Shown here piece after piece: positions 16,396 to 25,364 of a stretch of DNA of 64,000 nucleotides. Each line of letters opens with the position of its first letter. Position 1 is the stretch's first letter. Source of the DNA: Hymenobacter sp. BT730. Lineage in GTDB: Bacteria; Bacteroidota; Bacteroidia; Cytophagales; Hymenobacteraceae. The DNA lies in the NCBI RefSeq assembly GCF_030542105.1, contig NZ_JAUOFB010000002.1, positions 434,001 through 498,000 of the forward strand. Reading direction: 5' to 3'. Below the pieces are notes generated by a model. That model did not search any database, was not told the origin of the DNA, and saw only the letters and a list, made by a program, of their open reading frames with translations. The translations under genes and the position numbers were made by a program.

Positions 16396-17769
16396 ATGCG
16401 TAAAACAGTTGTGATTGATGTAGTAGGGCTGACCCCGGCCTCGATTGGAGAGAATACCCCCTTTCTGAAGCGGTGGGCAGAAAGTGCGAAAACAGTATCA
16501 ATAGGGCCGGTGCTGCCTGCAGTAACCTGCTCGGTACAAGCTACTTATCTCACGGGGCAGTGGCCTGCCAAACATGGGGTAGTGGGCAATGGCTGGTATT
16601 TTCGGGATGAGTGCGAGCCGAAGTTCTGGCGGCAGTCCAATAAGCTGGTAGAAGCGCCTAAGATCTGGGAGGTGGCCAAAGCCCAAGATCCCACCTTTAC
16701 CTGCGCCAACATCTGCTGGTGGTATGCCATGTACAGCACCGCCGACTATGTGGTTACCCCGCGGCCGCAGTACCTGGCCGATGGCCGCAAAATGCCTGAC
16801 TGCTACACCTTCCCCATGGAACTGCGCCCCCAGCTGGAAGCCAGGTTAGGAGCGTTTCCGCTTTTCGAGTACTGGGGGCCGCGCACAACCATTAACTCCA
16901 GCAAATGGATTGCCGAAGCGGCCATAGAAACCGATAAGCTTTACAACCCCACCCTAACGCTGGTCTATCTTCCGCACCTGGATTACAACGCCCAGCGCTA
17001 TGGCCCCCAGGATGCCCGTGTGGCTACCGATTTGCTGGAAATTGATGGCGTGTGCCAACACCTGGCCACCTATTTTGAACGCACCGGAGCTCAGGTGATT
17101 TTTCTGTCGGAATATGGTATTGCCGATGTCTCCCGACCGGTGCACCTAAACCGGGTATTGCGGGAAAACGGGTACCTCTCCATTCGGGAGGAGCGGGGGC
17201 TGGAGCTGCTGGATGCGGGCACCTGCCAGGCGTTTGCTCTGGCAGACCACCAGCTGGCTCATATCTACGTCCAGGATCCATCCAAAATCAGTGCTGTGCG
17301 CCAGCTTCTGGAAAAGGTGCCCGGGGTAGAAAAGGTAATTGGTCCCGAAGAGAAGGCGGCTTACCACCTGGACCATTCCCGCGCCGGCGAGCTGATTGCT
17401 GTAGCCGAAAAGGGCGCCTGGTTTACCTATTATTATTGGCTGGATGATGCCAGGGCCCCGGATTTTGCCCGCATCGTTGATATTCACCGCAAGCCCGGCT
17501 ACGACCCGGTGGAGATGTTCACCAATCCTGCCATCCGGTTCCTGAAGCCCAAAGTAGGCCTTAAGCTGTTGCGTAAAAAGCTAGGCTTCAGAATGCTGAT
17601 GGATATTATTCCTCTGGATGCGAATCTGATAAAAGGCTCGCATGGCCGCCCGCCTGAAACTCCTGCCGAAGGGCCGCTGCTAATGAGCCGTAACACTCAG
17701 CTATTGCCTGGGGAAGCAGTGGAAGCCCCAGCGGTGTTCGATATCATCTTAGCTCATTTGCAGGCCTAG
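16396..17769 (+). CDS. eboF: EboF: alkaline-phosphatase-superfamily (nucleotide pyrophosphatase-like) protein
   Basis: A 457-residue protein with the fold landmarks of nucleotide pyrophosphatase/phosphodiesterases: D8 in VVIDVVGL, the candidate nucleophile T44 in LPAVTCSVQATYLTG, D196 in LPHLDYNAQRYGP, and H416 in GSHGRPPE. Two expected metal-ligand spots differ. The His four residues after D196 is Gln200, and the usual Asp-His pair reads E239-Y240 (LSEYGI). No signal peptide is seen. It is the last gene of the ebo run and ends 25 bases before the convergent TMEM220-like gene. It may hydrolyse a phosphodiester or diphosphate with an altered metal site, or bind without classic catalysis. Confidence 0.87.
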   Translation: MRKTVVIDVVGLTPASIGENTPFLKRWAESAKTVSIGPVLPAVTCSVQATYLTGQWPAKHGVVGNGWYFRDECEPKFWRQSNKLVEAPKIWEVAKAQDPTFTCANICWWYAMYSTADYVVTPRPQYLADGRKMPDCYTFPMELRPQLEARLGAFPLFEYWGPRTTINSSKWIAEAAIETDKLYNPTLTLVYLPHLDYNAQRYGPQDARVATDLLEIDGVCQHLATYFERTGAQVIFLSEYGIADVSRPVHLNRVLRENGYLSIREERGLELLDAGTCQAFALADHQLAHIYVQDPSKISAVRQLLEKVPGVEKVIGPEEKAAYHLDHSRAGELIAVAEKGAWFTYYYWLDDARAPDFARIVDIHRKPGYDPVEMFTNPAIRFLKPKVGLKLLRKKLGFRMLMDIIPLDANLIKGSHGRPPETPAEGPLLMSRNTQLLPGEAVEAPAVFDIILAHLQA

Positions 17770-17794
17770 CATAGCTGGTTAAGTGCAGGCAAAC

Positions 17795-18181
17795 TTAGCT
17801 CCGGGATAGAGTGCCGCCGGTTGCATGGGTTGCCGCTTCCTTTTTAAACCGCGTCAGGTATACCCAGTATAGCAGCAGTGCCCCGGCGCAGATAATCAAT
17901 CCCAAGGCTTCCCGCCCTTCCTCGATATTAATATCCTTCATTCCGTTTTTCAGGGCTACGCCCTCCCAATGCGCCGGCCACTGGAAGTAGGAAAACAACA
18001 AGAAGGCAAGCGCCCCAAAAATCAGTATGAAAGGAGAGACTTTGCGGCCGGAAAAAATGAACCCTGAAATAATGGCCGGGAAAAGGTAAATCGGTATCCA
18101 CAGGTACGGGTCCGGATCATTGTATTGCACGGCTGCAAATCCCACGAAGAGTATCATCAATATTAAAGCGAAGATCCTCAT
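17795..18181 (-). CDS. TMEM220-like small membrane protein
   Basis: A 128-residue protein with four hydrophobic segments (about residues 3-19, 28-44, 50-66 and 95-112). The QYNDPDPYLWIPIY motif directly after the first helix is the hallmark of the TMEM220 family (PF15071), which is found in Bacteroidota and animals without a known function. It is convergent with eboF (25-base gap) and divergent from the amylase gene. It is not part of the ebo operon by strand. Confidence 0.82.
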   Translation of the reverse strand: MRIFALILMILFVGFAAVQYNDPDPYLWIPIYLFPAIISGFIFSGRKVSPFILIFGALAFLLFSYFQWPAHWEGVALKNGMKDINIEEGREALGLIICAGALLLYWVYLTRFKKEAATHATGGTLSRS

Positions 18182-18536
18182 TAGATTAAGCTTAAAAGGT
18201 GAGGTTCTGAGAAGGGTATGTAATCAGCTGCTATTATATAAATAAGTGTAATTTCTTCAATAAATAATAATATTTATTTCCCTGTATAATTAGGCTTTTT
18301 GGCTGCAATAGCGGTTGCGTTTGCCCGCTTCAGACTAGTAGACCTGTGCTTGTTGCTTTGACGGATGAAAGCCTAATTCCTGAAGCTGTTATTTCGGACA
18401 TGGCTTGATGTAAAAGTCTTAGTGCGAATGCGGCATGCCTGAACTTAATTCTCAAAGGCTACCTTTAGGGCTATGCTCGGCAGTACCATCTCAGTGTTTG
18501 GGCCTAACATCTTCTACTACTTATAAATCAGTCCCT
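18182..18536. other. AT-rich divergent intergenic region
   Basis: A non-coding stretch between the TMEM220-like gene (minus) and the amylase gene (plus). It contains an AT-only inverted repeat (AATAAATA at 18259-18266, TATTTATT at 18271-18278) and TATAAT-like strings near 18285. It probably carries the divergent promoters; no gene is seen in it. Confidence 0.5.
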
Positions 18537-19934
18537 ATGGCCTTGTTGCAAATGGCAGTTAGAAAATGCCTTATTCTTCTTCTGGCTGCTGGGTTTCTAT
18601 CCGGCTGCAAGTCTGATAATCCGGCTACACCAGGGCCAGTTATTCCACCCGTATCGACTACACCTACACAGTACGGTACACCCTTTGCCGGCGTGCCGGA
18701 GCGTCAGGATGCCGTGATTTACCAGGTGAACATGCGGGCTTTTAGCCAGGGTGGCAAATTCTCGGGCGTTACGGCGCGGCTGGATTCTATTAAGGCGCTG
18801 GGTGCTAATGTGATATATCTGATGCCCATTTACCCCATCGGGCAGGTGAAGGGCGTTAACTCTCCCTACGCTGTGAAGGACTACCGGGGAGTAAATGCTG
18901 AATTTGGCACCCTGGACGATTTGCGCACCCTGGTAGATGCGGCCCACGCCCGGGGCCTGAGCGTAATGCTGGACTGGGTGGCTAACCACACCAGTTGGGA
19001 CAACGCCTGGATTTCGGATCATTCAGACTGGTATCTGCAAAACTCCTCGGGCATTATTCAAAGCCCGCCTAACACCAACTATACCGATGTAGCTCAGCTG
19101 AACTTCAATAATGCGGCTATGCGGCTGGAGATGATATCGGCCATGAAATCCTGGGTATACACGGCCAACGTGGATGGCTTCCGTTGTGACTATGCCGATG
19201 CGCCGCCTACCGATTTCTGGAAGCAAGCCGTTGATACCCTGCGTAATATTAAAACCCACAAGCTGCTGCTGCTGGCAGAAGGTACCCGCAGCTCCCACTT
19301 TACCAGCGGTTTCGATTATATCTTCGGTTTTAACTTCTACGGGGGGCTGTGGGACGTTTACCGTCGGGGTGCTGCTGCCACTACTTTTGATGGCCTGAAC
19401 ACCAAAGAATACGCAGGTGCAACGGGCACACAGCAGGTAGTGCGCTATACCACTAACCACGATGTAAACGGCTCAGATGGCACGCCCGTCGCCTTATTCG
19501 GGGGAGATGCTGGTGCCATGTCAGCCTTCGTTATTGCCTCCTGCTATAAGGGCGTGCCCATGATTTACAACGGCCAGGAATCGGGCATGACTACGGCCAT
19601 TCCGTTTCCTTTCACCTCGGTAAAAGTAAATTGGGATACCCGCCCGGACATCACGCGCGCCTACAAGCAACTGCTGAAAGCCCGCAACGGTAGTGCTGCG
19701 CTGCGGCATGGTACTCCCACCGCCTACAGCAGCGCTGATGTATGTGCTTTTACAAAAACTGAAGGCAACGAACAGGTCTTGGTCCTGGTCAATGTGCGCA
19801 ATGCTACCAAGACATACACGGTGCCGGCGGCTTTGGCTAACACTACCTGGACTAATGCTTTGCAGGGCGGCGCCGTTACGCTGGGTGAGCAGGTTTCGCT
19901 ACTGCCTTACGGGTATATGATATTAAAAAAATAA
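18537..19934 (+). CDS. Alpha-amylase family (GH13) lipoprotein
   Basis: About 465 residues. The ATG at 18537 gives a lipoprotein signal with lipobox LSGC (C24), so the enzyme is membrane-anchored outside the cytoplasm; an in-frame start upstream at 18435 would bury this signal. The GH13 conserved regions are present: DWVANHTSWDN (region I), DGFRCDYAD with nucleophile D218 (II), LLLAEGTR with acid/base E248 (III), and TTNHDVNGSDG with H308-D309 (IV). It should cleave alpha-1,4-glucans such as starch. A small all-beta domain C follows, ending in YGYMILKK. It is a lone gene between its own promoter region and a bidirectional terminator. Confidence 0.92.
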   Translation: MALLQMAVRKCLILLLAAGFLSGCKSDNPATPGPVIPPVSTTPTQYGTPFAGVPERQDAVIYQVNMRAFSQGGKFSGVTARLDSIKALGANVIYLMPIYPIGQVKGVNSPYAVKDYRGVNAEFGTLDDLRTLVDAAHARGLSVMLDWVANHTSWDNAWISDHSDWYLQNSSGIIQSPPNTNYTDVAQLNFNNAAMRLEMISAMKSWVYTANVDGFRCDYADAPPTDFWKQAVDTLRNIKTHKLLLLAEGTRSSHFTSGFDYIFGFNFYGGLWDVYRRGAAATTFDGLNTKEYAGATGTQQVVRYTTNHDVNGSDGTPVALFGGDAGAMSAFVIASCYKGVPMIYNGQESGMTTAIPFPFTSVKVNWDTRPDITRAYKQLLKARNGSAALRHGTPTAYSSADVCAFTKTEGNEQVLVLVNVRNATKTYTVPAALANTTWTNALQGGAVTLGEQVSLLPYGYMILKK

Positions 19935-20058
19935 GGCTGGCAAACAGGGAGTCATATCCGGCTGAGTTGCCTCGCTCTTTTGTTTATGAAACCAGGAAAG
20001 CACTAACCAGAAAATCCTTCTGCTGCCTCGTTTACCAAAATCAGATTTGATAAGACGT

Positions 20059-20091
20059 ACAAAGGCCCGGCTCATAGAGTCGGGCCTTTGT
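20059..20091. terminator. Bidirectional terminator
   Basis: ACAAAGGCCCGGCTC (20059-20073) pairs with 20077-20091 over a three-base loop with one G-T wobble. It lies between the convergent amylase and subtilisin genes. Confidence 0.8.
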
Positions 20092-20118
20092 CATATACCT
20101 TTAACCAGTAAATGAAAG

Positions 20119-22872
20119 CTAGTGCGTCAGGACTAAGCGCCCGCTCTGTGTTTTCCGGTTTGCCTGTAGCTTGAAGAGGTAAGTGCCAGCCGGGAGAGAG
20201 GCACCTTCAATTAGCTGCTGATGAGGGCCTGCCGTCTGCACTGCCTGCACTACCGTTTTCACCTTACGGCCCATCATATCAAAAATTTCCAGTCGAACAG
20301 GGCCATCCTGGGTTAGGTAGTAGCTCAGCAGCGCCTGATCGACAAATGGATTAGGAGCTACAAAAGCGGCCGTTTCTCCTGCCCGGTCTGCTCCACTGGT
20401 TCGCAGGGCCGAGGAGCTTGGCTGGGCAGTTACATCAGCCAGCGAGGAATTCCACTGCTCGTGGGTGCGGGTCACAATCACGGCAAAATCGGCCCGCTTC
20501 ACCGCCTGCATGGGCTTAAAGGTAGCGTGCAGCGTAGGCAGCAAATCGTATGGGCCCTGGCTGAGGGTGTAGTAGGCATTGATGATGTTCATGTCCAATG
20601 CTACCTGCACATAGCCGGCCAGCCCGGCTGGTATCTGGGCGGCATCATCAATGGGAATCCGACGGCCATCCACCTCAACCGTTACAGAGCCGGTGCTCTG
20701 CTGGGCTTTGTTCTGCAAGCCCAGGCTCTGCACCAGAGAATAAGCCAGGCTGGCGCGGGTTACGGCCTGGTTGGGTCCAAAAGAGCCGGGCGCTACTGCC
20801 TGCATCACACCGTTTTGCGCATAGTACCGGTCACGCAAGGCTGCGCCCTGAGCTGTTACAGAAGTAGCCAGTAATTGCTGCGCCGCACTTACATCGCCAA
20901 AAGTAGTGGCGCCATTCAGGGGCAGGAACTGGCGGATGGCCTGGCCCATCAGCAAGTAATCGGCCAGCTGAATGCGAGTCAGATTTTGGTCCGGTTTGAA
21001 TCCATTGGAAAGGCCATCCATCAGGCGTTTGCCCACGGCCATTTCAATGGAGGCTCTGGCGGGGTGCGAAGCAACATCACCCAGGCCTGTGGTACCAAGC
21101 AGCTGATTCAGGGAAATAGTGCCGTTTACCGTTTCAGGTAGCGCTACCCCCTGCAAGCCTTCCAGCCGAATGGTCCAGGTGCCGGCTTCAGGTCCTGCTA
21201 CCGCTACCGCGCGGCCAGGGCTGGTAGCAAACAGAACGGAAATACCCGAGGCATACCGTTTACCAGTGGGGGAGAGCAGCACCAGATTCACGGGGTTGCC
21301 GGTTTCGCCCAACAGGCCCGATACTTTGCAGCTTACTTCCAGCGACGAGGTGCCGGCCGCCACACTGAAGGTGCGCGTGTTGGTAGCGGTAGTAGCGGGG
21401 TTAAAATCAATGGTGAAGGGCGAGCTGGAAATACTGGTATTTACCGTGCTAAAGAACGTGCGTGTGGCATTTACGCTGGAGCCGTAGCCAGCCGCACGAT
21501 AAGCGCGGTCCACGGCGGCATAGGCATTGGCCATGCCACGGCCTACTTCCCAGGATTCCCGGTTGGGCAGATTGGTGGTAGTTTCTTCCAGAATGGCTTT
21601 TACCTGATAGGGCGTCAGGGCCGGGTTTGCATCCAGCATCAGCGCCACAATACCGGCAACGTGCGGCGCCGCCATAGAAGTCCCCGTGAGGGTGGTATAG
21701 TAGGGTAGTTGGGCCGGTGGAATGGTTTCAGCGTCCTGTTGCGTACTGAGTACCCCTACTGGAGAAACTGTGCGGGTAGATACAATGTCGGTGCCGGGGG
21801 CGGTTACGGTAGGCTCATCGCGCCACGAAAAGCTCTGACCGTCTACCGTGAAGGTGCCGCCCATACCCTTGCGTCCCCGCGAAGAGGAGGGAGCCAGAAC
21901 GCCGGCTTTATCCGCATTGGCTACGCAAATAACCCAAGGGGCTTTCTTATAGTTGCCAGTAATGGTGCCCGAGCCGGCACCCGAATTGCCAGCCGAGAAT
22001 ACGACCACCATGTTGCGGTCAACGCACCGTTTGGTGGCCAGTGTAATCGGGTCAGCTAGGTTTACATCCGTCGCTATATCCGAGGTGTTGCCAAAAGAGT
22101 TGGTGATAACCCGGATGTTGTACTGAAACTGATGCACCAGTGCATAATCAAAAGCGCCAACTACATCCAGAATAAATAGGCCGGCGCCGGTGCCATAGCC
22201 AATCAGGTCGGCACCGGGCGCTACACCGGCGTATTTGCCATTAGAAGCCGCGCCCGTCGCACCCACAATACCGGCTACGTGCGTACCGTGGCCGCCGGTC
22301 TGGTCGGTGTTGGGCACATTCTCCACGTAGGTGATGGGCAGCATGGGGTCCTGCGCATTCAGGTTAGTGGTGCCCAGCACGTTCTGCTTTAGGTTCTGTC
22401 CCAACTTCAAATCCGGGTGCGTGCCATCAATGCCGCTGTCATTCACCAACACGCCAATACCCGTGCCCGATACCGGTAAACCGGCATTGCGCTGCGTAAA
22501 CACCGGCTCCTGGCGCACGCGCTGAGCGCCTGTAAGGGCGGTAGCCCCGTCGTTATCCTGCTGCAACGAGCGGTTTAAGTATACGGATACCACACTGGGG
22601 TCAGCGGCTAGCTGATTAATCTGGGCCGTAGTAGCCAGCACCCCGGCTATGGGCAGCGCATGCATGGTGCGGCCGTGCAGTATACCCAGGCGTTGTAGTA
22701 AGGCCAGATGGGTGACGGATGGCGCGCCTTCGCCCTTAAAAGTAACCACTACCTGATGCAGGGTAGTGGCATCCGACAGCACCGACTTGAGATGCGAATC
22801 GACATAGGCTTGTGAGAAGGCGGCTACTGAGCTGCCCATCCAGAGCAGTAAGCCAAGTAAGGTTTTTTTCAT
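20119..22872 (-). CDS. Secreted S8 subtilisin-like peptidase with SLH-like repeats and T9SS sorting domain
   Basis: A 917-residue secreted protease. It has a signal peptide (MKKTLLGLLLWMGSSVAAFS), a propeptide-like region to about 120, and a subtilase domain with D145 (NDSGIDG), H195 (GGHGTHVAG) and S399 (GTSMAAPHVAG). A beta domain with pro-protein-convertase P-domain character follows (about 480-590). Residues about 595-806 contain three units resembling S-layer homology repeats (FKPDQNLTRIQLADYLL, FGPNQAVTRASLAYSLV, FKPMQAVKRADFAVIV). The last ~80 residues (NPFVDQALLSYYL to GRLVLTH) are a type A T9SS C-terminal signal. It should be exported across both membranes and attached to the surface. 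Confidence 0.92.
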   Translation of the reverse strand: MKKTLLGLLLWMGSSVAAFSQAYVDSHLKSVLSDATTLHQVVVTFKGEGAPSVTHLALLQRLGILHGRTMHALPIAGVLATTAQINQLAADPSVVSVYLNRSLQQDNDGATALTGAQRVRQEPVFTQRNAGLPVSGTGIGVLVNDSGIDGTHPDLKLGQNLKQNVLGTTNLNAQDPMLPITYVENVPNTDQTGGHGTHVAGIVGATGAASNGKYAGVAPGADLIGYGTGAGLFILDVVGAFDYALVHQFQYNIRVITNSFGNTSDIATDVNLADPITLATKRCVDRNMVVVFSAGNSGAGSGTITGNYKKAPWVICVANADKAGVLAPSSSRGRKGMGGTFTVDGQSFSWRDEPTVTAPGTDIVSTRTVSPVGVLSTQQDAETIPPAQLPYYTTLTGTSMAAPHVAGIVALMLDANPALTPYQVKAILEETTTNLPNRESWEVGRGMANAYAAVDRAYRAAGYGSSVNATRTFFSTVNTSISSSPFTIDFNPATTATNTRTFSVAAGTSSLEVSCKVSGLLGETGNPVNLVLLSPTGKRYASGISVLFATSPGRAVAVAGPEAGTWTIRLEGLQGVALPETVNGTISLNQLLGTTGLGDVASHPARASIEMAVGKRLMDGLSNGFKPDQNLTRIQLADYLLMGQAIRQFLPLNGATTFGDVSAAQQLLATSVTAQGAALRDRYYAQNGVMQAVAPGSFGPNQAVTRASLAYSLVQSLGLQNKAQQSTGSVTVEVDGRRIPIDDAAQIPAGLAGYVQVALDMNIINAYYTLSQGPYDLLPTLHATFKPMQAVKRADFAVIVTRTHEQWNSSLADVTAQPSSSALRTSGADRAGETAAFVAPNPFVDQALLSYYLTQDGPVRLEIFDMMGRKVKTVVQAVQTAGPHQQLIEGASLPAGTYLFKLQANRKTQSGRLVLTH

Positions 22873-23204
22873 AAAAAGGGGTGGTGGCTTTATGAAGAGA
22901 TTCGAAAAAACCTACGTGCGGCCTCTTTTTATGGTTTTTACAGAAAGTGCCATTATTTGAATGATACAATCTAAAATGGCGGCTTTTGTTGTTGATTTAT
23001 CAATGAATACGAAGTTTATTTGATGATATAGTAAAAAATCTTTATTTGAAGATTTATAGCCGAGCTTGCCTGGGGTGGGTGCTGATAGAATACATAAATG
23101 GGATAATACCCTGACAAAGTTTTGTAGCAAAACACAAAAAAGCCTGCCTCAATAGAGACAGGCTTTTTAGCTGAGCAGACGACGGTGGGGCGCCTGCGCA
23201 GAAC
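22873..23204. other. AT-rich intergenic region upstream of the S8 peptidase
   Basis: About 330 bases without a gene, AT-rich between 22930 and 23060. It should carry the promoter of the minus-strand peptidase gene; no clear TAnnTTTG element was found. The far end contains the terminator of the fasciclin gene (23136-23168). Confidence 0.45.
23136..23168 (-). terminator. Terminator of the fasciclin gene
   Basis: AAAAAAGCCTG...CTC and GAG...CAGGCTTTTT form an imperfect stem (one C-A mismatch) with loop AATA, just downstream of the fasciclin stop on the minus strand; A and T runs flank it. Confidence 0.75.
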
Positions 23205-23786
23205 TTAGGGCATCAATACTTTATCAATCACATGAATCACGCCGTTGCTCTGCAGTACGTCGTAGGTCGAGATGGTAGAAGTGCCACCTTTTTCATCCAC
23301 TAATATCACATTTTTAGGGCCGTTCATCATGGCTTTCAGCGTGCCGCCGCTCACGGTTTTGAGCGTAGCCGTGCCTTTGCCAGCTTTAATGGCCGCCATA
23401 ATTTTTTCGGCCGTCATGTTGCCGGCTACCACGTGGTAGGTTAGGATTTTGGTGAGCGTGGCTTTGTTCTCAGGCTTCACCAGAGTTTCTACGGTGCCAG
23501 CAGGCAGCGCATTGAAGGCGGCGTTGGTAGGGGCGAAAACGGTGAATGGGCCTTTGCCCTGCAGCGTTTCTACCAGGCCGGCCGCTTTCACGGCGGCCAC
23601 CAGGGTGGTGTGGTCGGCGGAGTTTACCGCATTGGCCACAATATTCTTGTTGGGATACATAGCCTGGCCACCTACCGAAACGGTGCCGGTAGCCGACTTG
23701 GGGCTCATCATGGCCTGAGCCGAAGCGGTAGTGGAAGCTGCGCCAATCAGGGCAGCGAAGGCCAGGGAGAATAAGGTCTTTTTCAT
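23205..23786 (-). CDS. Fasciclin (FAS1) domain secreted protein
   Basis: A 193-residue protein with a signal peptide (MKKTLFSLAFAALIGAASTTASA) and a single FAS1 domain covering about residues 50-193. FAS1 box H1 appears as GPFTVFAPTNAAFNALP, the central YHVV motif as LTYHVVAGN, and H2 near the end as NGVIHVIDKVLMP. FAS1 proteins act in cell adhesion or matrix interactions. It is transcribed alone, away from the divergent efflux operon, with its own terminator. Confidence 0.93.
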   Translation of the reverse strand: MKKTLFSLAFAALIGAASTTASAQAMMSPKSATGTVSVGGQAMYPNKNIVANAVNSADHTTLVAAVKAAGLVETLQGKGPFTVFAPTNAAFNALPAGTVETLVKPENKATLTKILTYHVVAGNMTAEKIMAAIKAGKGTATLKTVSGGTLKAMMNGPKNVILVDEKGGTSTISTYDVLQSNGVIHVIDKVLMP

Positions 23787-24006
23787 GTGGGAAGTGAGAT
23801 GGAAGTAGGTTTTGAAATGATAGCAGCACCTACGCCCAGACCCCGTCTGCCGGATTTAGGGAGGGATAAAATTTTTCCAGGAGCCTATCTGATTTCTTTC
23901 CCACAACATCAGTAAGCCACTTTTTGGGCTGCCCCGTACAATGCCCATTCCAATGTTCTGCCTACGGGCGCATTTCCGCTTTACCGCCGAATCCACCGAC
24001 ACTTTT

Positions 24007-25320
24007 ATGCCTGTGTCTGTACCTACCTGCCGCTTGTTCTTCTGCTTTGCTTTTAGGCAAATAAGGCCGTCCATCGGCCTGTTTTTTGTGTTGCTGCTAA
24101 GTATGAAAAGTGTGGCCTGGGCCCAGGCCCCAGCGTCACCGCGTAACCTGGACGGTTTTCTGCGCGTGGCCAGCGCCAGCAGCCCACTGCTGGCTGATTA
24201 TGCCGGTCAGGTGCGCCAAACCCGCCTGGACAGCTTGCGCCGTGTAGCCCAGCAGCGCCCCCAGCTCACAGGCACAGCGGCCATCATGGCTGCCCCCACC
24301 GTGCGCGGTGTAGGCTATGATGAGGCCGTTTCCAATGGCGGCAACTATGCCGCCGTGGTTACCGCCACGCAACCCTTGTTCAACCGGCCGGTTCTGCAAA
24401 ACGACTTCCGCATTCTGGAAAGCCAGGGGCAGGTGCTGCGCAACAGCGGTCGGCTGGCGGCGCTGGACCTGCGCCGCTCCATTACCGACCAGTTCCTGAC
24501 CGCCTATACCGCCCAGCAGCAATGGACGTTCAGCCGTTCCCTGCTGCGCCAGCTTCGCCAGCAGGATGAAGTGTTACGCCAACTTGTAAACGGTGGTATC
24601 TTCAAGCAAACCCAGTACCTCACCTACTACCTCTCCCTGCGCAGCCAGGAGGTGGGTGTGCAGCAGGACCAGCTTGTTTACCGCCGCGAGCTGGGTATCC
24701 TGCGCTACCTCAGCGGAGTGGCCGATACAGCCTTTATTCTGCTGGAAACCCCCACGCCACCCACGCACCGTCCCTTGGCCGGCCTTAGTGCCGTGGCGCA
24801 GCGTCAGTACACCCTGGATAGCCTGCGCCTGCAGCTGGACCGCCGTGCCATTGACTTCGGTTACCGCCCACAAGTGAGTTGGGTGGTTGATGCCGGGATG
24901 CAGTCGGCCTCGCCCACGCCGCTCAGGCTGGCGCGAAGCGTAGGTATGAGTGCAGGGCTGATGCTAACGGTGCCGGTGTTTGATGGGCACCAGCGCCAGA
25001 TTGCCTACGACCGGTTGAAGGTAGCCGAGGAAATCCGGCAGGGCTACCGCCGTTTTCTCACCGTCCAGCGCCGCCAGCAGTACGACCAGCTGGAAGGCCT
25101 GGTGCGGGCCAGCAACCAGCTCAACGCCACCCTGCGCCAGCAGCTGGCAGTGGCCGAAACGCTGGTGAAAGCCGGCCGCCAGCAGCTGGCTTCCGGTGAT
25201 ATTTCCATCATCGATTACCTCCAGCTGGTCAACAGCTACCGCGCCTTTCAGTTCAACCTGACGCAGGCTGAAACCGAGCGTTTGCGCAACTTATATGCCC
25301 TTGATTATCTGGGTGAATAG
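24007..25320 (+). CDS. TolC-like outer-membrane efflux protein
   Basis: About 437 residues with an N-terminal hydrophobic signal (LFFVLLLSMKSVAWAQ) and two helical repeats typical of outer-membrane efflux proteins (long heptad-like helices with Gln, Arg and Leu; VASASSPLLADYAGQVRQ near the start and SGDISIIDYLQLVNSYRAFQ near the end). An earlier ATG at 23941 would extend the N-terminus by 22 residues; 24007 is preferred for a compact signal peptide. It forms the channel part of a tripartite pump with the adaptor gene that starts about 45 bases after it and the RND pump further on. Confidence 0.87.
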   Translation: MPVSVPTCRLFFCFAFRQIRPSIGLFFVLLLSMKSVAWAQAPASPRNLDGFLRVASASSPLLADYAGQVRQTRLDSLRRVAQQRPQLTGTAAIMAAPTVRGVGYDEAVSNGGNYAAVVTATQPLFNRPVLQNDFRILESQGQVLRNSGRLAALDLRRSITDQFLTAYTAQQQWTFSRSLLRQLRQQDEVLRQLVNGGIFKQTQYLTYYLSLRSQEVGVQQDQLVYRRELGILRYLSGVADTAFILLETPTPPTHRPLAGLSAVAQRQYTLDSLRLQLDRRAIDFGYRPQVSWVVDAGMQSASPTPLRLARSVGMSAGLMLTVPVFDGHQRQIAYDRLKVAEEIRQGYRRFLTVQRRQQYDQLEGLVRASNQLNATLRQQLAVAETLVKAGRQQLASGDISIIDYLQLVNSYRAFQFNLTQAETERLRNLYALDYLGE

Positions 25321-25364
25321 TGGTTTGGTTTCCAGTACAGCTTTTGTGTTTTTCATTTCTGTTT

